Source: Streptomyces sp. BV286 (GTDB lineage: Bacteria > Actinomycetota > Actinomycetes > Streptomycetales > Streptomycetaceae). Taken from it: a stretch of DNA of 64,000 nt. The translations under genes and the position numbers were made by a program. The stretch lies in the NCBI RefSeq assembly GCF_019090165.1, contig NZ_JAHRIB010000167.1, forward strand, positions 21,663 to 85,662, read 5' to 3'. A model generated the notes under the pieces. That model saw nothing but the letters and a program-made list of their open reading frames with translations. It ran no database searches and was not told the DNA's origin. Within the stretch, counting starts at the first letter, position 1. Each line of letters begins with the position of its first letter. Below, in pieces: positions 15,543 to 25,800 of this stretch.

Positions 15543-18500
15543 GGGGATGCAGGCCGGCCGCCTCGAAGTCACAGTGGTGGCCGCGCTCGACGGCTTCGCC
15601 CAAGAGCTGCGGACGAAGGTAGAAACGGCGGCCGAGGGACTGGCCGCAAAGGTCAAGCTCGAAGTCGTCGACAAAGGCTTGCGGAAGCGGCTGCGCACGG
15701 CCGTCAAGGAAGCCTCGAAGGGGCTCACCGCCAAGGTCAACGTCCGCGTCGACCACGAGGGGCTGCGCGGCGAACTCGACGACGCGGCCCGCCGGGTCGC
15801 GGACAGCGACGTCCGGATTCCCGTACGGCCCGACGGCGACGGCAGCAGCGGCGGAGGGCTGCTCGGGCGTATCCGGCAGCTACTGACCCGGGCACAGGGC
15901 GAGGCCGACCAGACACCGGTCCATGTGCCCCTTCAGTTCAGCCTTCCGAACCGGCGTGGCCGCAGACGATTCCGCATGATTGCGATGGGCGCGATTGTCT
16001 CGCTCCTCCAGCCAGCCGTCGCCATGCTCACCCAGTACGGTGCGGGGCTCACCGCCATGGCTGGCGCGGCGGCCCCCGCGGTCGGCGTCCTCGAAGCGGT
16101 TCCGGGTCTGATCGCGGCAGCCGGTACGGCCGCCATCGGCACCGTCGTGGCGTTCAGCGGCTTCGGCGAGGCTCTGGGGCAGACCCTCAAGGCGCAGGGC
16201 CAGCTCGCGGAGGGCACCAAACTCACCGAAGCCCAGCAGCAGGCGCTCGATCAGTCGCTCAACAAGCTGTCGACGTCAGCCCGAGCCAGCGTCAAGACCG
16301 TTGCCAGCCTGTCCGGCGCATGGCGAGGGATGAAGCAGTCCGTACAGGAACGCTTCTTCTCCAAGGTCGCGGACGAGATCAGGCCCCTGTCCAACGCGGT
16401 CCTGCCGCTGCTGAAGGGGGCGCTCGGCGATGCGGCCGGGCAGATGGGCAACCTGGCCAAGCGCGGCGCGGACGCCATGCAGAGCGGCCCGTTCGCCCGG
16501 GACTTCAAAACGGTCGCGGCCAGCAACAGCAGGGTCATCGGCAATCTCACCGACGGCACCGCCAACCTCGCCGCGGCGACCGGGCACTTCCTCGTAGCGT
16601 CCGGCCCGTTCGTACAGCGCGTCGCCGAAGCCGGGGAGCGCACCACGCTCTGGCTGCGGGCCTCAGCACAGGCCGGCCGCGAGACCGGCTCACTCGCACG
16701 TTTCCTCGACCACGCCGCGGAGAAGGCCAAGCAGCTCGGCCGCACCACCGTGGACCTCGGCAAGGGCCTGGCCGGAGTCGGCCGCGCCGGAATGGACACC
16801 GGCAACCAGCTGCTCAATGGCCTCGAAGGCACGATGGCGCGCTTCAACCGGTGGGCGAACTCCGACGCGGGTCAATTCAAGATGAAGGAGTTCTTCGCCG
16901 ACGCGGGGCCCACCTTCCACGAACTGAACATGCTGGTCGGCGACTTGATGCGCGGCCTGGGCCGAATGGCCACGGACAGCGGCGTCACAGACCTGGTCCG
17001 GCAGATCCGCGTGGAACTGATGCCCGCGGTCGGGGCCTTCCTCAATGCCATCGGCGGCTCAGTCGGCCCGGCGATCATCGCGGTGATCTCCAACGTCGCC
17101 AGCGCCATCGCCTCTATCTCCTCCGCCGGCTTCGGGCTGGGCACCCTGCTGATGGCACTCAACGGCCTTTTGCAGACCTTCAACGGGCTGATGAACGTGG
17201 TCCCCGGTCTGGGAACGGCCATCGGCGTCTTCCTCGGTGCGCTCCTCATGCTGAAGGTCGCGGCAGCCGTCTCCCGCGGCGTCACAGGCCTCGGTACGGC
17301 GATCCGCAACGTCGGCACCGTCGCGACCACGTCGGCCGCTGGCGTCGCCACGCAGACGACGCTGTGGCAGCGCATGAACACCGCCTACACGACAACGGCG
17401 AGCAGCGGCACACGGCTCGCTGGCTCGATGAGCGCCGTCCGTGTGGCGGCCGGCGGCATGCGTACCGCGGCCAGCGGGCTCGTCGGCGCCTTCGGCGGCC
17501 CTCTGGCCGCAGCCCTCACCGTCGCCACCATCGGAATCGGCTTGTGGGCCAGCAGCCAGGAAAAGGCCGCGCGCGCCACGGAAGCGCACCGGGAGCGCGT
17601 CAACAGTCTGTCTTCGGCCTTGCAGCAGTCGGGCGGTGCGATCGACGCGAACGTTCGAGCGCAGGCTGTTCAGCTCCTCCAGGACACGAAGCTGGCCGAC
17701 GGCAAAGGCAAGCTGACCGACGTCATGCGTGGAGCGGGCGTCAATCTCACCACGCTCACGGACGCCTACCTGGAACAAGGCACGAGCCTGAAGGAGCTCC
17801 AGAAGCAGCTGCAGGAGACGGCTGACGCCGGACTCCACTGGGAGACCACCGCGGCGGGCGCCGTACAGGTCTATGACGATCAGGGCCTGGCGGCGGCTAG
17901 GGCAGTGGACGCTCTCGGTTCCATCAACGGAGAGCTGAAGGAGAGCCAGAAGCGGCACAAGGAACTCAACGAGGCCATCAACAACTCCAGTGCCACCGGC
18001 ACGGACTCGTACACCCGCCTGCAAGCGGCCGTGCAGACCTTCAGTGACACCACGAAGACCGCGGACGAGCGCACGAACGCGCTGAAGACCGCGCTGGACG
18101 CCCTCAAGGGAAACGCCCAGTCCGTGCACGATGCGCAGGCGCAGCTCAACCAGGTGATGCTGTCGATCAACGACACGATGGACAGCAGCGCCAAGAAGGC
18201 CGACGGCTGGGGCAAGGCGCTGCTCGACAGCAACGGTCTGGTCGACACCTCCACGCGCAACGGGCAGACCCTCAACACGCAGCTCGGCCAGCTCCGAGAC
18301 TCGATGCTCAGCGTCTCGACGGCCGCGATAGAGGCCGGCGAGAAGAGCATCATTCCCATGTCGCAGGCCATGGACACGAGCCGTACGGCCATGGAGAACG
18401 CCCGCGCCAAGGCGATCGAGCTGGCCATGAGTCTGGGGATGACTCAGCCGCAGGCGAAGGCTCTCGCGGATCAGATGGGTTTCATCCCCGACCATGTGAC

Positions 18501-19563
18501 GACGATGGTGTCGGCGATCGGCGTCCCGGCAGCGACGGCGGAGGTACTGGGCCTTCAGGGCAAGTTGGATGGTCTCGCGCCGAGCAAGAGCATCCAGATC
18601 GAGGCGCCGACGTTCGAGGCCCGTACCCAGCTTGAGGCCTTGGGCTTCACGTTTCAGCGGATCCCGGGCAGCAAGAACGTTGTCGTGACGGCCCCGACCG
18701 GCGGCGCTCGCGCCAGCATCAGCACCCTGGCTCAGGACATTGCCGCCGCACCGAGCAAGAAGAAGGTCACTGTTGAGGCGATCATCCGGCAAGCCACCGG
18801 CGATCTGAAAAGCGTCCAGGACAAGGTCGCGGGCCTGCCCAAGGGCAAGAGCATCGAAGTGAAGACGCCGACGAAGACCGCTCAAGCGGCGCTGAAGGAT
18901 CTCGGTTACAAGATCGAGAACGTGGACAAGGGCGGCAAGACGGTCAAGATCACCGCGCCGAACAGGACGCCGCTGGCGCAGGTGCAGGCGATCCAGAGCA
19001 AGATCAACGGGCTTACCGGCAGGACGGTGCACGTCACTGTCCAGTACAGAGAGTCGGGGAAGCCCTCTGTCGTGCGGACGCACGCTGACGGCGGCATCGT
19101 GCACTACGCCAACGGCGGCATTCGCGCGGCCACCAACCGCATCAAGGCGTTCGCTGCTGGCGCCGAGCGGCACATTGCGCAGATCGGAAAGCCGGGCGAA
19201 ATGCGCATATGGAATGAGCCGGAGACTCAGGGGGAGGCCTACCTCCCTTTGGCCCGCAGCAAGCGCAAGCGCAGCGAGGCAATCCTCGGCGAGGTTGCCC
19301 GGATGTTCGGCGGCACGGTCGTCTACCCGGATCGCGCACTACGGGCGTACGCCAACGGTGCTGTCGCCATGTACCGCGGCAGTACGGCAGCCCGGACCGT
19401 TACCGCGCCGCGGGCTTCTGTTCCCCAGGGGAACACCGCGCTCGTCGGCGGCGACCTCAACCTGAACATGACCAGTGAGCCGATGTCCCCGAGCGAAGCC
19501 CTCGGGGACGCGATGTTCGAGCTGCGTCGCATCCGCCGAGGAGGCGCATATGCCACTGGCTGA
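15535..19563 (+). CDS. Tape measure protein
   Basis: 1342 residues, the longest gene here. The N-terminus is coiled-coil-like (FAQELRTKVETAAEGLAAKVKLEVVDKGLRKRL), followed by hydrophobic segments near residues ~145-210 (IVSLLQPAVAMLTQYGAGL..., VPGLIAAAGTAAIGTVVAFSGFG) and ~500-580 that may insert into host membrane. Residues ~1010-1170 hold two or three related ~75-residue repeats (KSIQIEAPTFEARTQLEALG..., KSIEVKTPTKTAQAALKDLG...). The C-terminus resembles the Streptomyces-phage tape measure ending with E-x-x-GEAYLPLARSKRKRS. It sets tail length and passes DNA into the cell. The parS-like copy at 19419 lies near its 3' end. Confidence 0.9.
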   Translation: MPEGMQAGRLEVTVVAALDGFAQELRTKVETAAEGLAAKVKLEVVDKGLRKRLRTAVKEASKGLTAKVNVRVDHEGLRGELDDAARRVADSDVRIPVRPDGDGSSGGGLLGRIRQLLTRAQGEADQTPVHVPLQFSLPNRRGRRRFRMIAMGAIVSLLQPAVAMLTQYGAGLTAMAGAAAPAVGVLEAVPGLIAAAGTAAIGTVVAFSGFGEALGQTLKAQGQLAEGTKLTEAQQQALDQSLNKLSTSARASVKTVASLSGAWRGMKQSVQERFFSKVADEIRPLSNAVLPLLKGALGDAAGQMGNLAKRGADAMQSGPFARDFKTVAASNSRVIGNLTDGTANLAAATGHFLVASGPFVQRVAEAGERTTLWLRASAQAGRETGSLARFLDHAAEKAKQLGRTTVDLGKGLAGVGRAGMDTGNQLLNGLEGTMARFNRWANSDAGQFKMKEFFADAGPTFHELNMLVGDLMRGLGRMATDSGVTDLVRQIRVELMPAVGAFLNAIGGSVGPAIIAVISNVASAIASISSAGFGLGTLLMALNGLLQTFNGLMNVVPGLGTAIGVFLGALLMLKVAAAVSRGVTGLGTAIRNVGTVATTSAAGVATQTTLWQRMNTAYTTTASSGTRLAGSMSAVRVAAGGMRTAASGLVGAFGGPLAAALTVATIGIGLWASSQEKAARATEAHRERVNSLSSALQQSGGAIDANVRAQAVQLLQDTKLADGKGKLTDVMRGAGVNLTTLTDAYLEQGTSLKELQKQLQETADAGLHWETTAAGAVQVYDDQGLAAARAVDALGSINGELKESQKRHKELNEAINNSSATGTDSYTRLQAAVQTFSDTTKTADERTNALKTALDALKGNAQSVHDAQAQLNQVMLSINDTMDSSAKKADGWGKALLDSNGLVDTSTRNGQTLNTQLGQLRDSMLSVSTAAIEAGEKSIIPMSQAMDTSRTAMENARAKAIELAMSLGMTQPQAKALADQMGFIPDHVTTMVSAIGVPAATAEVLGLQGKLDGLAPSKSIQIEAPTFEARTQLEALGFTFQRIPGSKNVVVTAPTGGARASISTLAQDIAAAPSKKKVTVEAIIRQATGDLKSVQDKVAGLPKGKSIEVKTPTKTAQAALKDLGYKIENVDKGGKTVKITAPNRTPLAQVQAIQSKINGLTGRTVHVTVQYRESGKPSVVRTHADGGIVHYANGGIRAATNRIKAFAAGAERHIAQIGKPGEMRIWNEPETQGEAYLPLARSKRKRSEAILGEVARMFGGTVVYPDRALRAYANGAVAMYRGSTAARTVTAPRASVPQGNTALVGGDLNLNMTSEPMSPSEALGDAMFELRRIRRGGAYATG
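19419..19435. promoter_or_regulatory. parS-like palindrome, copy 5
   Basis: TGTTCCCC-A-GGGGAACA in the 3' part of the tape measure gene, again encoding VPQGN. The recurrence of the same reading frame for the embedded copies is a by-product of the fixed DNA sequence. Confidence 0.6.
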
Positions 19564-20494
19564 GCAGCTGTGGAACCTCTCCTACAGCGGCAACGGCATC
19601 CTGCCGGGCGCTGACTTCACCTTTGGGACGTTCTCCACCGGCTACTACCTGCTGGACCCGGTGGACATCGTCCCCGGTGACACCGCTGCGGGCGACACCG
19701 CTCTACCGCGGCGCGACGGCATCCGCTTGGGGCAGGATTTCAAGAACGCCGGCGCCACCATTTCCTTCGAGATCGGCGTGGACACCGTCGATGCCGCCGC
19801 TACCCGGCTCGGCCGCCACGGCGCGAACCTCGCTGCCGTTTCTCGCATCGAGCAGGCCTTCGACGGCGAGGCCGTGCGCTGGCGCTTCGGTACACCCGCA
19901 GTGCTGCGCACGACGCAGGGCGGAAGGGCCCGCCGCTTCTACGGCCGGCCCCGCAAGTGCGCGCCTGCCGCCTCCAGACTCACACGGCAGGGGTACACCC
20001 CGGTCGTGGCGACGTTCCTCTCCCTCGACGGCGTCGCCTACGACGACACAGAGAAGTCCGAGACAGTTCAGATCAACCCGCCGCCGCGCCGCGGCTTGAA
20101 GGGCCCTCTCACCAGTCCGCTGCGCATGACCGGCACGGGTGCCACCAAGGTTCCCGGAGCAGTGAATATCGGCGGCGACCGCCCCACCTGGCCGGTCATC
20201 ACCTTCCACGGGCCCATCTCCGACCCCGCGTGTGAAGTTGTCGGGAAGTGGAAGGTCGGCCTCAACCTCACGATCGCAGAGGGCAGCCGCGTCACCATCG
20301 ACACCCGCCCGTGGGCGCTGACGGTCCTGCGCAACGGGTCCGCGTCGGTCGCGGGCAACCTGACCCGTGCCTCGCCTCGCATGGTGGACATGCGGCTGCC
20401 GAAGGGGCGTCAAGACCTGGTCCTGCGGGGCGCCGACGCCACGGGCCTGGCGTACATGACCGTGGCCTGGCGCGACGCCTACACCTACCTCTGA
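19550..20494 (+). CDS. Distal tail protein (Dit-like)
   Basis: 314 residues starting inside the tape measure gene (14-base overlap) behind CGAGGAGGCGCAT. The N-terminal NLSYSGNGILPGADFTFGTFSTGYYLLDPVDI and DGIRLGQDFKNAGATISFEIGVDT are typical of siphovirus distal tail proteins; the C-terminal half (FHGPISDPACEVVGKWKVGLNLTIAEGSRVTIDTRPWALTV...GADATGLAYMTVAWRDAYTYL) matches the galectin-like second domain. It forms the hub ring joining tube to tip. Confidence 0.8.
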   Translation: MPLAEQLWNLSYSGNGILPGADFTFGTFSTGYYLLDPVDIVPGDTAAGDTALPRRDGIRLGQDFKNAGATISFEIGVDTVDAAATRLGRHGANLAAVSRIEQAFDGEAVRWRFGTPAVLRTTQGGRARRFYGRPRKCAPAASRLTRQGYTPVVATFLSLDGVAYDDTEKSETVQINPPPRRGLKGPLTSPLRMTGTGATKVPGAVNIGGDRPTWPVITFHGPISDPACEVVGKWKVGLNLTIAEGSRVTIDTRPWALTVLRNGSASVAGNLTRASPRMVDMRLPKGRQDLVLRGADATGLAYMTVAWRDAYTYL

Positions 20495-20496
20495 GG

Positions 20497-20513
20497 TGTT
20501 CCCCAGGGGAACA
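20497..20513. promoter_or_regulatory. parS-like palindrome, copy 6
   Basis: TGTTCCCC-A-GGGGAACA starts two bases after the stop codon of the distal tail gene, just before a strong terminator hairpin. Confidence 0.6.
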
Positions 20514-20516
20514 GCA

Positions 20517-20548
20517 CCGGGCCCGGCTCATGAGAGAGCCGGGCCCGG
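20517..20548 (+). terminator. Hairpin terminator after distal tail gene
   Basis: Perfect 13-base stem CCGGGCCCGGCTC / GAGCCGGGCCCGG with loop ATGAGA. Its 3' arm overlaps the late-type box at 20544, so termination of one unit and restart of the next share bases. Confidence 0.65.
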
Positions 20549-20579
20549 GACGCAAGCTGTCCTCGCAGTGAACAGTCCC
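20544..20579 (+). promoter_or_regulatory. Late-type (ECF-like) promoter after terminator
   Basis: CCCGGGACGCAAGC (20544-20557), 16 bases, AGTCCC (20574-20579); next ATG 55 bases after the box. Placed immediately behind a terminator, where a new promoter is needed. Confidence 0.5.
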
Positions 20580-20612
20580 GTTGCCCAACACCCAGCAGCG
20601 AAGGACTGATCA

Positions 20613-21611
20613 ATGCCTTGGGACAGCGTGCCCTGGTTCACCGAAGGGGAAGCCGAACACTCCAGTGAAGTCGCCCGCCTACTGGCTTACGCCGCTTTCG
20701 GTGGCTCCGAGGGCATCATCGGCAACGCCGACCTTCAGGTGAAGGCCCTGGGCACCCCGGGCGCCGGCGTCCGCGCCATGACCGGGGCCTGCGCCATTCT
20801 CAACAGGGCGCCCGGGTCCGCGTACCAGGCGTACGCGGCCCGGCTCCCGGCAGCCGATCAGATCTCGGTCGCTGCCACGGGCAACTCCGCCCGGTCAGAC
20901 CTGATCGTCGCCCGCATCGAGAACCCCAACAGCTATGGAGAGACGTGGCCTCAGCCATCCGACCCGGCGAACGGCCCGTACGTCTTCACCCGCATCATCT
21001 CGGGCGTCGCCAGGACGACAACCAAGGTCAAGCAGGTCCGCCCCAACGACAGTGCGATCACTCTCGCCCGCATCGACATCCCCGAGAACACATCCGTCAT
21101 CACCCAGTCCATGATCAAGGATCTGCGGGAGATGGCGAACCCGCGCCGACGCCGCGTCGTGCGAGCCCTTCGCGGCGTGTGGGAGAACCCTGACGAGGTC
21201 GGGAACACCATCTACCCGAACTGGGAAGAGTTCCCGAACGGGGCGCGCTGGGGGCTCGACATACCCGACTGGGCGACCTCCGCGACGATCATGGCGACGT
21301 GGGCCGGGCTGGATCAGCGCAACCCCCGGGACTCATACGGGCACCTGCGGGCCGTGATCGGCGACGTCGCGACGCCGATCACGAACTACAACTGCGACTG
21401 GTCCGGCAGTGCACAGAGGTTCACATTCATGGGCGGAGGCACGGTGTCCATTCCGGCCTCCATGCGAGGCGGCAACCACGACGTGGTCCTCCAGGGCTGC
21501 CGCGCCGAGAACGCGAGCCTCGGCACCGGTGTGCTGGAAGCCGACGGCGGCGCCAGCATCTTCTGCGACATCGAGTTCGTGGAGGACCCCACGGAGGACG
21601 GCGAAATCTGA
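20613..21611 (+). CDS. Minor tail protein
   Basis: 332 residues with GCGAAGGACTGATCA before the ATG. The start (PWDSVPWFTEGEAEHSSEVARLLAYAAFGGSEGI) and KVKQVRPNDSAITLARIDIPENTSVITQSMIKDLREMANPR are shared by many actinophage minor tail proteins of this size that follow the distal tail gene; the C-terminal half is strand-rich, ending in an acidic tail. Probably a tail-tip or baseplate component. No catalytic motif seen. The next gene starts at the base after its last sense codon, with stop and start overlapping. Confidence 0.7.
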   Translation: MPWDSVPWFTEGEAEHSSEVARLLAYAAFGGSEGIIGNADLQVKALGTPGAGVRAMTGACAILNRAPGSAYQAYAARLPAADQISVAATGNSARSDLIVARIENPNSYGETWPQPSDPANGPYVFTRIISGVARTTTKVKQVRPNDSAITLARIDIPENTSVITQSMIKDLREMANPRRRRVVRALRGVWENPDEVGNTIYPNWEEFPNGARWGLDIPDWATSATIMATWAGLDQRNPRDSYGHLRAVIGDVATPITNYNCDWSGSAQRFTFMGGGTVSIPASMRGGNHDVVLQGCRAENASLGTGVLEADGGASIFCDIEFVEDPTEDGEI

Positions 21612-22816
21612 TGGCGGCCGGGTGGCGGTTCATCGCGCAACGCGCCCTGACGGAGACCGTCCTCGACTGGGACGTCCCCCTCAGCCTCTCCTCCAACCCC
21701 AAGCGTGAGCTATGCGGGCCCGGCTCGATGAACGGCACCATCGAGCCGGAGTTCGCGCGCATGATCGGCGAGGACGGCAACCCGCTCTTCCAGGAGTGGG
21801 GCACCAAGCTCTACGCGGAGATCGACGGTGAAATCCGCTGGGGTGGCGTCGTCACGAAGACCAGCTACGACGACGCGAAGTACACGATCAACTGCGAGGG
21901 CTTCTCGTGCTACCCGCACGGCATTCCCTACGAGGGTCACTTCATCTCAGGCAAGAAGCTCACCCCCAAGGACCCATACGCCGGAAAGGACAAAAACCAT
22001 GATGGGTACATAGACGGGTCAAAGCCGAAGAAGAAGGTCCCGAAGCCGCCGAAGCCGTACGCAGGCACCCGCTACGACGTGTTCCATGCCTTCCGGCACA
22101 TCTGGTTTCACATCCAGTCCAAGCCCTTCGGCGACATCGGCATGGAGATCGACCAGCACAACCTGGGCGAGCTCCTCGGAACCTCGGACGGTGAAGACCC
22201 CTATGAGCTGGCCTGGTGGAACAACCCGGACTGCGGACAGGCGATCGACCAGCTGACCACCAGCACGCCGTTCGACTGGACCGAGACGCACGCGTGGGCG
22301 GACAACACCAGCACCACGATCAAGCACCGCATCAAGCTCGGGAAACCCCGCCTCGGCCGCAAGCGCACCGACTTGCGGTTCATGGACGGTGAGAACCTCA
22401 CGGCCATTGCCAAGCCCGAGGGGCTGGGAGACGAATACGCCAACGAGGTCTACGTCCTCGGCAAGGGCGAGGGCCAGAAGATGAAGAAGGCCCACCTCTA
22501 CAACCTCACCACCGGCCGGCTGCGCCGCGTCGTCACCGTCGTAGACAAGACTCTGTCCTCGGACAGCGCCCTGCGCAGCCGCGGCAATCTGGAGCTCACC
22601 GGACACAGCCAGGCGCTGCAGATCCCCGCCATCCAGATCCGCAACCACCCCAACGCGCGCTTCGGCAGCTGGAGCATCGGCGACGACATCCTCGTCCAGG
22701 TCGAAGTGCCGTGGGTCGGAGACGTGGCGATCTGGCACCGCATCATCAGCGACGAGCTGAGCCCGAACGACATGTGTGTCCTCACCCTGAAGCGTTCGGA
22801 CTCCTTCGTCTACTGA
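21611..22816 (+). CDS. Tail-tip (tail-associated) protein
   Basis: 401 residues. GWRFIAQRALTETVLDWDVPLSLSSN...RELCGPGSMNGTIEPEF, then EEWGTKLYAEIDGEIRWGGVV-like strands, match the ReqiPepy6 Gp37-like/Siphovirus tail hub proteins of actinophages that replace Tal. A basic Lys/Pro-rich insertion at ~125-155 (GKDKNHDGYIDGSKPKKKVPKPPKPY) resembles a Ca-binding loop (DKNHDGYIDG is an EF-hand-like sequence). The C-terminus ends in a strand-rich part with VEVPWVGDVAIWHRIISDELSP. Start overlaps the previous stop. Confidence 0.7.
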   Translation: MAAGWRFIAQRALTETVLDWDVPLSLSSNPKRELCGPGSMNGTIEPEFARMIGEDGNPLFQEWGTKLYAEIDGEIRWGGVVTKTSYDDAKYTINCEGFSCYPHGIPYEGHFISGKKLTPKDPYAGKDKNHDGYIDGSKPKKKVPKPPKPYAGTRYDVFHAFRHIWFHIQSKPFGDIGMEIDQHNLGELLGTSDGEDPYELAWWNNPDCGQAIDQLTTSTPFDWTETHAWADNTSTTIKHRIKLGKPRLGRKRTDLRFMDGENLTAIAKPEGLGDEYANEVYVLGKGEGQKMKKAHLYNLTTGRLRRVVTVVDKTLSSDSALRSRGNLELTGHSQALQIPAIQIRNHPNARFGSWSIGDDILVQVEVPWVGDVAIWHRIISDELSPNDMCVLTLKRSDSFVY

Positions 22817-22829
22817 CCCTCGCGGTAGC

Positions 22830-22846
22830 TGTTCCCCCGGGGAACA
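22830..22846. promoter_or_regulatory. parS-like palindrome, copy 7
   Basis: TGTTCCCC-C-GGGGAACA, intergenic, 14 bases after the tail-tip stop. It is the right-most member of the cluster around parAB. Confidence 0.6.
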
Positions 22847-22850
22847 GCCG

Positions 22851-22886
22851 CCCGAGACGCAAACAGTTCGCGGTCCACAAGATCCG
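22851..22886 (+). promoter_or_regulatory. Late-type promoter, leaderless arrangement, before fibre gene
   Basis: CCCGAGACGCAAAC (22851-22864), 16 bases, GATCCG (22881-22886), then six bases to the fibre ATG, which lacks a ribosome binding site. Only four bases separate the upstream box from the parS-like palindrome, so ParB loading could interfere with this promoter. Confidence 0.5.
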
Positions 22887-22891
22887 CGACC

Positions 22892-25800
22892 ATGGCGAAT
22901 TTCCTGGATACGCAGTCGGACGTGCAGCGCTTCGCCGCGATGCTCGCCGACTACGAACGGCGGCTCCAGGCGCTGGAGCGCACCACTCAGGCCGGATACA
23001 CCTCAATCGAGGGCGGCCAGAGCCTCGACATCTACGACGAAGAGGGCGTCCTCAAGGGGTCCGTGGGCGTACAGCCCGACGGTGGTGTCGCCCTCGTCCC
23101 GATCAACACCACCCCGCCGCCGATCCCGACTCCACCCACCATCGCTTCCGAACTCGCCGGGCTGTCGATCGCCTGGGATGGCTTGTGGGACGACAGCTAC
23201 GAGACGCCCAGCGACTTCGCCCTGGTGCAAGTCCACGTCGGCGCGGCCGCGGACTTCGTCCCGGACCTGACCACGCAGGTTGCCACCATCGGGGCGGTCG
23301 GCGGCGGGTCGGTGACCGTCCACATCCCCACCTACGACGTCGTATGGGTGCGCCTGGTCGCACAGAACACCGCAGCGGTCGGCGGCGGACCGTCGACCGC
23401 GGTACAGGGCCAAGCCCGACAAGCCGTCTCCAAGGACCTCCTCGACGGCATCATCAACGAGGCCAAGCTGACCGAGGGCGCGGTCACCGCGGCGAAGATT
23501 GCCCTGGGGGCGGTCAACTCCACGGCCCTGGCCGATGGCGCCGTCCTCGCCGAGAAGCTCGCCAGGAACTCGGTCACGAGGGACGCGCTCGCGGCAGGCT
23601 CGGTCACCGCGACGGAGATCGCAGCCGGATCGATCCTCGCGGAGCACCTGACCATCGTCGGCGGCTCCAACGTCCTGCCCGACCCGTCGTTCGAGGGCGC
23701 GGTCACGGCGGCGCTGCTCCTGGGCCTGTCGTACGCGACGCAGGACAAGACGCGCGCCAACGGCTCCACCACCTCGCTCAAGGTGGATTCCCGTTCGGCG
23801 GCCGCCACGTACCGGGACGTCCCCCTGACCCTGCTCCCGGTGCTCGCCGGCGCCCAACTGCACCTGGCGACGGACTACTACCTGTCCGCGGACTGGGCCG
23901 GGTCCTCCCTGAACATCCAGGCGCGCTGGGAAGACGCCACGGGAGCCATCCTCGGCTACGGGGTGATCGGCTCCAGCACCCCCGTACGCGAGGGCTGGAC
24001 ACGGCTGTCGGGCACCACCACGGCGCCGGCCGGAACCACCCGGGCCAGCGTCCGTCTGCAGGTCGCGCTCGTCACCGCAGGCGAGGCCTGGTTCGACAAC
24101 GCCGCGGTGCTGCCGGTCGTGCCAGGCGTGCAGATCGCGGACGGTGCGATCACCGCGCCGAAGATCCTCGCCGGGGCTGTCACCGCCGAGAAGATCCTGG
24201 CCCTGGCCGTCACGGCGGAGAAGATCGCGTCGCTCGCGATCACCACCGACAAGCTGGCCGCGCTCGCCGTGACCACGGACAAACTGGCCGTGAACAGCGT
24301 GACCGCAACGCAGATCGCGGCTGGAGTCATTGACGCCACTCACATCAAGGCCGGAGCGATCACCGCTGACAAGCTGGCCCTGGGTACCGACGGCAACGTG
24401 ATCGCAGACCCCTCGTTCGAGGGCCCGCTCTCCGAGCAACGGGTGGCCGGTGATCCGAACTGGTCCATCGTCAGCCCCGGCAACGGCACCCCGAAGGCCC
24501 TTCAGGTCAACGCCGCCAGCGCCACGGCGGAGACCCGCTCTCTGATCCTGGCAAAACTGCCCGCGGTGCCCGGTCAAAAGGTCTGGCTGAGCATGGACTA
24601 TCAGGCGGCCGCCGACTGGAACGGTGTGCGCGTGGCCCTGTTCGCGCAATGGCTCGACGAAGCTGGCACCACCCTGGACTACAGCACGATCACCCCCGGA
24701 GACGGCCTCACAGCCAAGGGCGCATGGACGACCCTCAAGGGCGTTCCCGCAACGGCGGCCCCCACCGGCACCACCCAGGTCCAAGTCACCGTGTCCTCGG
24801 TCGACGCGACAGCCGGCGCCGTCCAGTACGACAAGGTGTCATGCCGGATGGTCATGGCATCCGGCGTCGCCGGCGCGCGTGCGGAGATCAGCCCTCAAGG
24901 ACTGACCCTGTACGACGATGCGGGCGACGAGGCGGTGGCCCTGGTGACCGGCCGCCCCAACTACCTGACCTTGGCCACGGACGGCGTACCAGTCGCCACG
25001 ATCGACCAGGACGGCGGCGCAGGATTCCAGCGCCTCGCCGTCGCCGACACCCTGACCGTCGCCGGATCGGACCTCACCGACTACCTGAACGCCGGGCCTC
25101 GCGGTCTCCAAGCCATCTGCATCGCAGGCAACACCGTCACTGCATCGGGCAGCGAGCTGGGATACGTGGAGATGGCAGCAGACATCGACGCCACGAGGAT
25201 GTACCGGATCGTCTTCGAGTCCCGCGCCAACCCCGACGTAGCGGGCGGCGAATTCCAGATGAGACTGCGCACCGGAGGAAGCGCAGCGCCCACGATCAAC
25301 AGCACGCTCCTGCACACCGCGGTCCATCAGATGGCGCTGGGCAACTCCTTCACAGCCCGGCTCGAACACGTCGCGGCCGGATCAGAAATCGGCGCCGGAA
25401 CCCACCGGTTACTCCTCACCTTCACGAACGCCACAGGGCCCACCGGCCAGACCGTGGACTTGTACAGCGGCGCCGGATCCATCGGCAAGTTCTACGTGGA
25501 GGACATCGGCCCGTACATCGCGAGGACCGGCCAGTACAACAGCGGCGGCGGCTCCACCACGCCGCCGGTGCAGAAGTACACCAAGACGTACAACGCCTCA
25601 TGGTCCGGCTCGTACTCCAGCCGAGGCGGCTACAACTCCCACCACGGGAACTCCTGCTACCAGGGCTACTACAGCTCCACCAACGGCACGCAAGCCGCCC
25701 TGATCGGCTTCCCGGCGGCGCTCTCATCGGACCTGTCCGGTGCAGTGATCTCGAAGGCACAGATCTACCTGTACTTCGATCACTGGCATGCCAACGCCGG

